From Centropus unirufus (Eukaryota > Chordata > Aves > Cuculiformes > Centropidae): 64,000 bases of DNA. A program made the translations under genes and the position numbers. This document shows, one piece after another, positions 52,739 to 61,321 of this stretch. The notes beneath the pieces were generated by a model that saw nothing but the letters and a program-made list of their open reading frames with translations, was not told where the DNA came from and did no database searches. Numbering within the stretch: position 1 is the stretch's first letter; each line of letters begins with the position of its first letter. The stretch covers positions 2,595,633 to 2,659,632 of the forward strand of contig VYZI01000057.1 in assembly GCA_013397695.1 (NCBI GenBank), read 5' to 3'.

Positions 52739-54600
52739 ACTGCACTACTTCATCTGACAAGTTATCAACAATCTAGAAACAAGAAAGGCAGATGTATAAA
52801 ATCTTCCTAAAATTCATTTGCCTCCTGCCCTTTTAGGTAATATAAAATTAATCAGTGAATACTGATAAATCTGCACAATCCAATACTGCTAGGAAGAGAA
52901 TAATCCTGTTTTTTGAAGTGCAGGTAAGCCTACCTGCCCAGGTTACACAATGGGGAGGCAAGTATTTCTGTAAAAGACATTAAGTTATGCTAGTTTAGCT
53001 GAGTGGTTCTATTAACCTTTGCTTTAGGACACTGGTACATGGGAAAAATCTGCTGTGTATCAGCTGTACATAGTAAGAATTCACTTGGTACTGATGTCAT
53101 TTTCTCCTGCCATCTACAGCAGCGTTTGTGAGCCTAGCCACAAAGGAACATTTGAATGATACATTCAGGCACATGGTCATTTCATAGGCATATCAAGACA
53201 ATAGGTTCCAAACCCTCTTGAGAAATCCCAAACTTCAATTTCCCACCATAGTTTCTGAAGGGGGATTTCACACTAGTTCAGATCATTCTCTGAGCAGCTA
53301 TTTTTTAAATGACTGACCAGGAACTAATACAGGAGAAGCTCACAGAGGAAGGCAATTTTAGTCTTTCTTAGCTACTCAGGTGAGACATTTAGTGGCAGTC
53401 AAAGCAGCACAGAGTCATAAAAGTTGTCTAAGTAATGCTATGAGGAGTTGACTTTTGTATTAGCTGGTAAAACTACACAAGACCTCATAATTGAAAATAC
53501 AGTATCACTTCACACCAGTTTTACATCTCCAAAAAACAGCAAAAATTCACTTCTACAAAAGTCAGTTGCGTTCACATCCAAGTCTCTCAGGGTTGTGCTT
53601 GGCCCTGCATTATTTTAATGTAACAGCTATGATGTAAGCCAGAAAAGGAAAAGCCCCTTTATTTACACATCTACTTAGCAGCTCTAGGCAAGGGTATGAA
53701 ACTTGGAGCTTTTTAAGTTCCTATAGAACTCTGCTTTCAGATACGGGTACAAAATTAATTCTCTTTTTTCTGCTAGCACGTTGAATATTTCAAAACAATA
53801 ATTACCATAAAACTTCGTTTAGTAATTCCTATAAGCTAAAGAGTGGATGTCATTGTCATAGCTGTTCAATCTTAGAACCTTCTTTACTTCTTTTACTAGA
53901 GTCAGCACATGTGTAAGTACAAATTACACTCACCTTAAAACATTTTTTTCATTAGATATAGGAAAGCACAATCTTGTCAGTTAGTTCCTTTTACTATCGT
54001 TTTACTAGAAATTTCAAAGGTACTCACCTACAGCTATCTCATCTGTCTTAGCTTTTCCAGTCCTGAGGATCCTCAAGGATTCTCAGAAGATATCCTTTCT
54101 TCTCCCTATCTTGTGCTCCGAGTGAAAGCATTCAGACTTGTCACTAGTTTCAAAAGGGACCACTCGGACCTTTCAAATGAGTCTTCCTACAATTTCTACC
54201 CTATCCAAACTTTGGTCTGAATCTCAGCTCGCTCATACCAGACGTGAGTCCATGAAATCACTAACACACTAACACTAAAACACTGCCACAGAGTAGACCA
54301 CTGTACTTAAGCTTAGAAATAGTAATAACTAATTTTTCTGCATTTCCCTCTCCCAGGCAAATCAGCAGAACGTAACCAGAATGTCTTCACAGAAAGTATA
54401 CAAGCCTCTTCACATGTCACCTTGAAGAAATCCTCTTAATATCTGCAGCTGAGCATATATCATACTTTAGAAGCCTGAGACAGCCTATTTTCCCCACTTT
54501 ATTACCATCCATTATTTTTAATTTTGCTGCTTCTTGTTATACTTACATCAATCCGAGGAAAACAAAAAATTACACATATAGGAAAAAAAAAAAAACTTAC
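52739..54600. other. Intron sequence next to the second coding exon
   Basis: This contains the start of the 45 kb intron in gene order. After the donor the CCSER1 frame stays open to TAA at 54504-54502, where AATAAA (54503-54498) overlaps the stop. Nothing else is recognised. Confidence 0.6.
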
Positions 54601-54788
54601 CATACTGTTCATTTTTGAAGAAGATGAGCTTGCTCTCTGCTTCCGTAGGCTGTTAAGGTCTTCTGTATTTCCATCCTTTGGTTTTATGATCAGCCGACTG
54701 CCTCCAGCAGTACCTTCTGAAGAAGATCTCAGTCGCTTCTCAACAAATCTGCTTTCTCGGTATGGACTGAAGCTATTGGCAAGATCAA
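54601..54788 (-). CDS. CCSER1: CCSER1 second coding exon (residues 438-500)
   Basis: This 188 nt exon begins after CTCTGTTTGTAG (acceptor AG at 54790-54789). Its first two bases complete the codon split from the previous exon, giving Lys-Val-Asp at the junction. It then encodes a block with SFSPYRESRFVEKRLRSSSE and ends with Ser-rich RASSSSSKMNSM. Both parts closely match the corresponding region of human CCSER1 as I recall it. The donor is ATG|GTAAGT at 54600-54599, leaving phase 0. The segment is basic and Ser-rich, typical of a disordered linker that could be phosphorylated (inference). It sits between a 5.2 kb intron full of ERV sequence and a 45 kb intron. Confidence 0.95.
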
Positions 54789-55247
54789 CTACAAACAGAG
54801 AAGCAATCATTACGGAGAATTACTCTCTATAACTATTTTCTTAATGAGAAGAACATTGCTTAATTTTTAAACAGAAAAGCAATTGCATAAGAAGTGTTCT
54901 GTAGAAAGCAGAGACCGCTCACCTGGATAAGAATCACCTGGGCCACCGAATCACCACCCAGCCCCTAATGACTAACACAATCAACACACCACAGCTCAGC
55001 CCATGTTTCCTCCTAGACTCCAGAAGAACTTTTGCTCCATCCTTTTCTTTCTCTTCTGGTTCTAGGACACTTCCAAACTGCTATCCAGTAAAATCCACCA
55101 CAGAAATCATCACTGGACCACAGGTGCCAAACACCAATTGACCAGCGTCCTGAGGTAATTTAAATTTTTGTGACTCATAGCTTTATTACCACTGCATAGA
55201 AGAGCGCACATTTCTGTTTGTTTGGCCCTCCTAGCTCACTTTTGCAG

Positions 55248-55785
55248 TGTCCTGGCTTCAGCTGGGATAGAATCAATTCTCCTCTCACAAAGCTACTTTT
55301 CTAAGTAACTGCATTTCTAGGTAGCCTTAGCATTAAGTTCCAGGTAGAAATAAAGGCAATAAGACATTCTGGTTAAGTTTTGTGGTCGGCAAGGGAACAT
55401 AGATTTCCATTGAACCCAAGGACTTTGCCGTTTCATAGGAATCAGATACATAATGCTGGAAGGAGTGACCTCAGGAGATCTGACCCAAACTGACCAAGGG
55501 AAGCATCCCATACCATAAATGTCAGACTTCCTCTATAAGCAAGAAGATAGCTTGGGCCAGCCCTTCTCAATGGCTGCCATCCCTCAAGGACTTGCTCACT
55601 GTGCTGCTTCGAGACCAGTGGTTCTATTAATATTATTTTTATTTTTTTAATAAAACTATTTTTTCAATCCTTGGGTCCTTCTCTTGCTTCACCAATTCCC
55701 TTTCCCCAGTTCTAGGAGGGTAACTGGGTGATAAGAGAATCCGTCCGTTGCTTAGCTGCCTATCAAAGGGGCCTAAACTGGGACA
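55248..55785 (+). repeat. ERVL-type LTR (upstream LTR of a decayed provirus)
   Basis: It opens with TGTCCTGGCTTCAGCTGGGA at 55248-55267, a signature of a frequent avian ERVL LTR group, and closes with 'cctaaactgggaca' at 55772-55785. The two ends are inverted repeats of each other. A 'taataaaact' polyadenylation signal lies near 55649, followed by a C/T-rich U5. It faces plus, antisense to CCSER1, and retroviral interior sequence follows it, so it acts as the 5' LTR. Confidence 0.88.
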
Positions 55786-57480
55786 GTTAATTTGGAACTC
55801 AAAACGAGGGGCAAGACAGGGTGCAGAGAGCTCAACTGCCAGTTTTCTTGACCAGCACAGCTGATAAAGCTTCAAATTCTTAGTCTTGAAGGTCTGCAGT
55901 TTGAGTCCCAGCTCCAGCATGAAGGGGCCCAGGTAGCTCAGTTGATAGAGCTTTAGGTTTAATTTGAGGCTCTTAAAAAGTTAAAATAGAATGGACAGCA
56001 TTCGTTTTGCCAATTTGATTCTTGCTGTGCACAATAATGCCCCATATATTTTTAGACCTCATTGCAGAGTTGTCTACTTTAGCAGTCCTTTACTTACCGT
56101 ACACACTGCTTGGTAGTGTTTACATGTGGTTTATCACCTCTGGGCATTAGGTGAAAGGTATCACTTCTACTACATTATTGCAATGCTAATGCTACCTAAC
56201 TCTGCTAGCATTGATCTAAAGTATCATGAAATCATTGATATCAGCAGTAGCAGTCAGAGTGCTGACCAAGACAGCATCAGCCTCCTCTGCATGCCTCGGG
56301 AGCCATCTGGCGGACCTGGTGTGCAATTGCACCTTCTGTTTCACTCCACGAAAAGGAGCTAGGAGGAAAACAGCTTTTTATAGCTTCTCTTCCAGGCGAA
56401 TTCTAACAGCCCTTGAGAGTTTTTAATATCCTCTCGATATTCCCATATTTATGCTCATATCGTCAGGTTTTCTGAATGTGTTCCAAGTCTTGGTCGTGCT
56501 TAGGAGTAACACATTGGTACAGATCACCGTAGCTATCACAGCTCTCACGATGAATGCCACAGCCACCTCAGTCTCCACAACAGGCACTGTAGCAACCTCA
56601 AGCCCCCTCACAGCTACCACAGCCCCCACGACAGGCACTGTGGCCACATAAGCACCAAGTGATCCTACTACAGCCCTTGGAGCAGGTAATGCAGCTATTA
56701 CTACTTCTGCAACGGGCACTGGAGCAACTCCCACCTCCATGATGGGCATTGCAGCTATGCAGGTTTCTGCTTGGGGCACCGTGAGTACTCAAACCTTGGT
56801 GACAGTTAAATCCAACCCATCCATGCTGGTATGTATCCTCCCTGCGCTGAAAAAGAGGTGTAGGAGAAGCGAGCCACCATGAACGTGAGCCACCAATATC
56901 ACAGAAGATAGACAGAACCAGAGGTAACTGCTTGACCCCCATCCTTGGGGTATACGCAAGATATACAAAAAGATTTAAGCCATCAGGAGGGTAAGCAAAT
57001 TCTCACCTGGCTACTCTAATGATGGGATAACAAATAGCCGGGATTTAGAGGGCAGAGAGGCCAAGCAGTTGGGATCTGTGGTTAGAGAAAGGGGCATCGA
57101 CAAGGCACATCGAGAAGAGGCAGCCTCTGGAGGAGACTCCTGTCAGCCATGAGACAAGTACCCCTTTAATGCCGATATCAAATGTCACCCAAGCAAGTGG
57201 ACCACTATCGAGAAAGGTATCAAGTACCTGAGGCTATTAGCTGTGTGGTAAATGATTTATAAGGACTTCAGCAATGCACAAACGACCTACAGATCCAGAT
57301 TATCTGCCCTGTACCCAATCTGTACTGCAGAAGTTCTTATGAAGTGCAGCACCATCATAAGCTCACTCATTGACAACAACGACTTAGGCAGAAGAAGAGA
57401 TGACAATGGTTGATGCCTTGGCTAATAGTCTGTAGGACTATTAAGACAGCCTCTCTTCTCCCTCTATAGGCCTGCGTCTT
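55786..57480 (+). mobile_element. Decayed ERVL-class interior
   Basis: The sequence lies between two related LTRs. Three parts can be described: tRNA-Lys-like fragments (about 55848-55975), a codon-periodic imperfect repeat (56560-56760), and a short gag-like remnant. The remnant starts in the frame at 57153 and shows a Lys-Trp-Thr-Thr-Ile-Glu-Lys-Gly motif typical of avian ERVL gag (recall-based). It carries an in-frame TAA at 57249-57251 and then stays open to about 57370. No protease, reverse transcriptase, integrase or envelope segment is recognisable. The element is defective and most of its coding region is missing. Confidence 0.6.
55848..55975 (+). repeat. Two tRNA-Lys-like fragments in tandem
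   Basis: Copy A (about 55848-55915) keeps the anticodon arm and T arm: 'gcttcaaattcttagtcttg' can be aligned to a tRNA-Lys anticodon arm with CTT as anticodon, followed by 'gtttgagtccc' where a T-loop is expected. Its D arm is shortened and the T stem no longer pairs well. Copy B (about 55926-55975) keeps the 5' half: 'gcccaggtagctcagttgat' then 'agagc' and a shortened anticodon arm. Neither is a complete tRNA gene. They lie just inside the ERV, in the same orientation as the LTR. Confidence 0.45.
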
Positions 57481-57920
57481 AGCTGTGGAAAAACTGAAAA
57501 AAAAAAACCAAAAAAAAAAAAACCAAAACACTCCTTGCAAAAACAGTAGAAATTTCTTCAGAGTGTACATCCCTCGAGGGTATGCTCTCTGCACTCCTTC
57601 AAGTTCAGCTACTGCTCTGAGTCTTGCTCTGTTTTTCATGATCTCTTCATGATGGCTGCGACATCTGCACCACTGAACTGCTGTGTTTGCAGCGCGTGCC
57701 ATATGCTGTCCATCGCTTGTAGCGCACCTTCTGTAGTATTTGTTTTGTGTATTTTGTATGTTAGTAATAATAGTAACTTTACATTTATTTTATTAAAACT
57801 ATTTCTACTTCAACCTTCGGGTTCTTATTTTCCTTTCCAATACCCCTTCCCTGTGTCAAGGGGAAGAAGTGAGTGACAAAGAAGCTGTCTGTTGTTTAAC
57901 CAAAAGTGGCTAAACCGGGA
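57481..57920 (+). repeat. ERVL-type LTR-like segment (downstream LTR)
   Basis: The 3' portion is clearly LTR-like: 'ttattaaaactatttct' near 57791, 'ttcaaccttcgggttct' near 57810, 'gaagtgagtgac' near 57865, and a terminal 'gtggctaaaccggga' ending at 57920 where the usual final CA is missing or mutated. It aligns with the U5 of the LTR ending at 55785 but is strongly diverged from it. The 5' boundary is uncertain; an A-rich tract at 57488-57529 lies near it. The following tgcaa (57921-57925) resembles tgcag before the upstream LTR (55243-55247). Confidence 0.65.
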
Positions 57921-57925
57921 TGCAA

Positions 57926-59700
57926 ATCCAGCCTGCAACCAGCAGGCTGAATGCCAGTCCCCACTCCCAGTTAAAGTATAACACATCAAGAAAAAGAAAA
58001 ATTGCATTTTGAGGTGTGAGAGCAAATTTAGAGACGGGGAAAGAGAAAAACATTATAAATATAACAGAAAATCTTATCTTATTTTGCCTTTTGTGACAGA
58101 ACCAACATATTCTCTCTAAGGCTTTTTAAAAAATCCAATACATAAAAATACATAGTTATACTAAGAAATACATGGCACATCGAACCTGCTCATACATGAA
58201 TGTCACATTCACAGTGCTATCTTTATAGACATCAACTACGAGAACAGCTATGGAAGAGGAAATATCTATTAACAAAGAAAGCACACAGCAATGTTTTGCA
58301 TTAACATTTGGTTTAAAATACTGTTGTAGCAAACCCAAATGTTCAAACCAGTGTCTGTAACAGATATAACTACCCACAACCATATCTTACCAAATGCCAT
58401 GTAAGCTTTTTTCTGTATTTCCTTCATTTCATATCATACTATTTTAGATCTTTTTCCAATATGCTCCTTGCATGCTGGGCGAGTTTCTAATTTTAAATAC
58501 ATTCTTCATCACACAAGTGAAAAAAAATTGCATTTTGAACAGAACTATAAAACCCCAACATACTGCAGTATCAGCTCTAGTGTTTCGCTGAACACAAATT
58601 CCATTTACAAAAATCCCTCTATCACAGTTTCAACTCCAGTGAGCTGCCATCCAGAAATACAGATTAAATATACAGCGACCAATACATGCATTTCAAAAGT
58701 GCCGTGTTTTTTATTCCACCACTTCAAGCTGCTCACTTGCTGTTGTGCAGTACACTAGTCAGATTCAAGAGGATGTGCACAGTCACAGGTCAGCCAATGT
58801 TGCAAGAAAGAGCAGCCCACCTCAGGACCAGTAACATATATGAATGGAAACCTTTTTTCTCCCAGTTGACTAAGGTTAGGAGGGAAACAGGTCTCTTCCA
58901 GTGAACGCTCATTTGGTGAATTAATTTGATTTTATGTTGCCATCTTTGTACATGATATCCAACCAATAGTAACAAATACATCAAAAGGCAAGTTTACTTT
59001 TTTCTTATGATCTACATCCCTAGATTTCTGTTGAAGCAAAAAGGGATATAAATTCATACAAGCTTACACTCATTCAGCTTCTGATATAAACAATATATTC
59101 TTAACTCCTAAAAATTCTGACCCATAGGATACAGCCTCAGGATTATGCAAGAAAGCATCAGTCTTCCAGAAGGTTTGAGAAAAACTGCCAGAGATAAATG
59201 TTTTCTGACAGTTGTCCTCCACTCAAGGGCCTAGTGCCTTATTCACCTATATCTCTGTAGCCTGAAATTTCTAGGCATAGCCTTTCCACTTCATCTTGTT
59301 AACATTTCCAAATTCCTTTCCATCAGCTAAAGATCCAGTGTGAAATTTAGATGGCAATTAACTTACTCCATTTCACAGATTACATAATGAGAACTCGCAC
59401 AATTGCACAATGTTATTTCAGATGGAAGCAGAAATGGTATGTCTCATACTTTGCCACATAAACATCCACTCCATACTAGTCTATAACGGCAGTTGAATAA
59501 AGCAAGCAAAAGAGTCAGGAAATTTTGAAGCCCAGATCAATACAAGATAAGCTGGGATATTTTTCATAACTACACTAAAAGAAGATTCATTTCTCTGACA
59601 ATGTTTCCATCTCAAACAATGAAACTCTTTAGCTCAAGTCCAAAATAGACATGCCTTAAAATCCCAGGTTTGGCCTTTGACAACAGGTGAGAATCAACAC
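57926..59700. other. Intron sequence between ERV and first coding exon
   Basis: AT-rich unique sequence. Short frames on both strands at 58468-58904 show no recognisable domain or splice support. Confidence 0.6.
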
Positions 59701-59706
59701 TTTATT
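59701..59706 (-). terminator. Candidate intronic polyadenylation signal
   Basis: AATAAA on the CCSER1 strand, 95 nt after the in-frame TGA (59804-59802) that ends read-through of the first coding exon. It is followed by a G/T-containing stretch (59700 down to about 59670). The position suits a short transcript ending inside the intron, but AATAAA is frequent by chance in AT-rich DNA. Confidence 0.25.
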
Positions 59707-59965
59707 ATTTCAGTTTCTGCCACAGAAAAACATAGCTATAACCAGTACTGATGTTAACAAACTGTAAAACACAAACTCAAAAAATGATAGATTTTTTTGT
59801 TTCATTCCTGTAATTTTGGGAGCGGGGACCAATTCATAACTTCAGAACTTCCTAAGCAGCACTGACGACTTTGAAATAACTTTATGACCAAACAATTATT
59901 ACAGAAGAACTGAGGCCAAAAAAAAACCCCACCAAGCCCAAAAACGAGAAGACCACCAGACATAC

Positions 59966-61321
59966 CTTTGGAATGGTTTGTTTCATAACCCTGTTGTGTT
60001 TTAAAGGACTGAGGTTCAGAACATGGAACAATCTTAGACTTCATTACAGGAATTGTCTCTCCCATATGCTTGGACAGTGTGATTTCATCTCTGTCCCCAT
60101 GCAACCCTTGTGCCTTTGGAGAGGGTATTGCTGGTTCTTCTCTGCGCTGCAACACAAAGGTTTCTAAATTTGCCAAGTTAATTTCTCCTGTGTGTCTGGC
60201 ATCATTAACATGTAGCTCATTGGCTTGTAACAATAGGTTTGTTGGATTAGCAGCTGAGGTTTTGAATAAGGTATTAGATTCAACACTACATGAGCTTGTG
60301 TGACTCACAGGAGATACACCACCAGAATGGCCAGTACTTTCCACAACATCCATTTCCTTCACAGGAGCAGCAGCAGCAGGATTAAAAATTATCTGAGAGG
60401 TAGAGACATTGTGGCCAAAATCCTCTGCAAGCAGGGCCACAGTCCCGTTGCTGGGCAGAGCATCAACCTCTGAAACAGAATCCTCAGTCAGGGCGACAAA
60501 GTCAGAAGGAGTCTGGGCAGCTGTGAGGTCAGCTGAGAGCAGTGGCGATTGCAAGGAGCTTCCCATGCACTCTGTTGTCTCAGCCGAACATGGAGGAGAG
60601 GACTTGGCAATCACGGGTTCGCTTTCCACATACGATTTAATCTCCAGCAAGCACCTTGACTGCTGCACAGAAGAAACTGACTGACTCTCCGGAACTGGTT
60701 TGGAAAATTTGTAGTGCGATGAGAAAGACTTAGGGAGAAGTTTTCGTGTGGATTGTTTGACAGAATATCGGCTCTGCTCTTCTGCAAAGCCTGAATCATC
60801 ACCCTCATTCTTCCCAGAGCTTATGCAGTTTATAAAGACATTCTTATTAGCTGAAGGCTCCTTTCCCTTTTCAAAGTCATCTGTCAAAGACCTTGTTATT
60901 TTCTTGCTACGTGAGCTGCTAAAGCCAACCGAATGCCTTCCTCTGCCTTTAACATGTTCCTCTAAGCTCAATTTTTCAAAAGCACTAAGAGAGGACTGGG
61001 CACCATTTGAGATGTTAACATTTTGATTAGATGAGTCAGGCTTCTGCTCACTCCCTTTCTTGTTATGGAAGCTGATGGAAGGAGTGCGGAAAATACTCCG
61101 ACGCTTGCCTGTGCTCCCTGAGCTGGAGTTTGTACTGGATGGGGAAGAAGTGTGGACACCAATAGCATTAGCAGAAGATGGTGAGGAAGGGAGGGAGTCG
61201 TGCCTCCGACTAATACTCCTCCTGAATATTGGCAACCGGGATACTAGAGTTGATCGTCTGGATCCGGAGTCCCCCATCAGGGCAAAGGGTGTCCGTGGCT
61301 CTTCACAGTCAATAAACTAAT
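59966..61321 (-). CDS. CCSER1: CCSER1 first coding exon (5' UTR plus residues 1-437)
   Basis: The reading frame starts at ATG 61277-61275 with MGDSGSRRSTLVSRLPIFRR, which matches my recollection of the human CCSER1 N-terminus. Further closely matching blocks follow at about residues 58-70, 112-133 and 173-194. On the minus strand the exon is preceded by a long T tract and CCTAG, so it starts at 61321 with a 44 nt 5' UTR. An in-frame TAG at 61319-61317 confirms the start codon. The ATG context is weak at -3 (C) but has G at +4. The exon ends AAAG|GTATGT, with the donor at 59965-59964, giving 437 codons plus 1 nt. The product is rich in Ser, Arg and Lys, basic in its first 75 residues, and has a four-Ala run near residue 301. 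No enzymatic domain is visible. CCSER1 is known as a coiled-coil serine-rich protein whose loss has been linked to cell-division defects; the coiled coil is encoded outside this window. The frame is intact. Confidence 0.96.

Larger units (their letters stand above)
9629..54600 (-). other. CCSER1 intron between second and third coding exons (45 kb)
   Basis: A 44,972 nt intron bounded by GTAAGT (donor 54600-54599) and TTAG (acceptor 9630-9629). It is mostly unique AT-rich sequence. Supported contents are CR1 tails at 26091-26385 and 43551-44118, ERVL-type LTRs at about 46100-46349 and 52029-52738, the GATA repeat at 39235-39286, and several A-rich or T/G-rich tracts. No other CCSER1 exon was recognised, apart from a speculative terminal exon at 45229-45360. 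Confidence 0.85.
54789..59965 (-). other. CCSER1 intron between first and second coding exons
   Basis: A 5,177 nt GT-AG intron (GTATGT ... TTTGTAG). The half next to the downstream exon (about 55248-57920) is occupied by an antisense endogenous retrovirus remnant. The stretch 57926-59700 is unremarkable AT-rich sequence. The first 164 nt after the donor remain open in the CCSER1 frame until TGA at 59804-59802, followed by AATAAA at 59706-59701. Confidence 0.85.

Noticed and set aside
56423..56942. Val/Ala-rich and Cys-rich minus-strand frames
   Set aside because: By-products of the imperfect repeat in the ERV interior; the frames overlap in different phases and have no splice support.
60070..61320. 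Plus-strand and other-phase frames over the first coding exon
   Set aside because: Shadows of the conserved CCSER1 reading frame.
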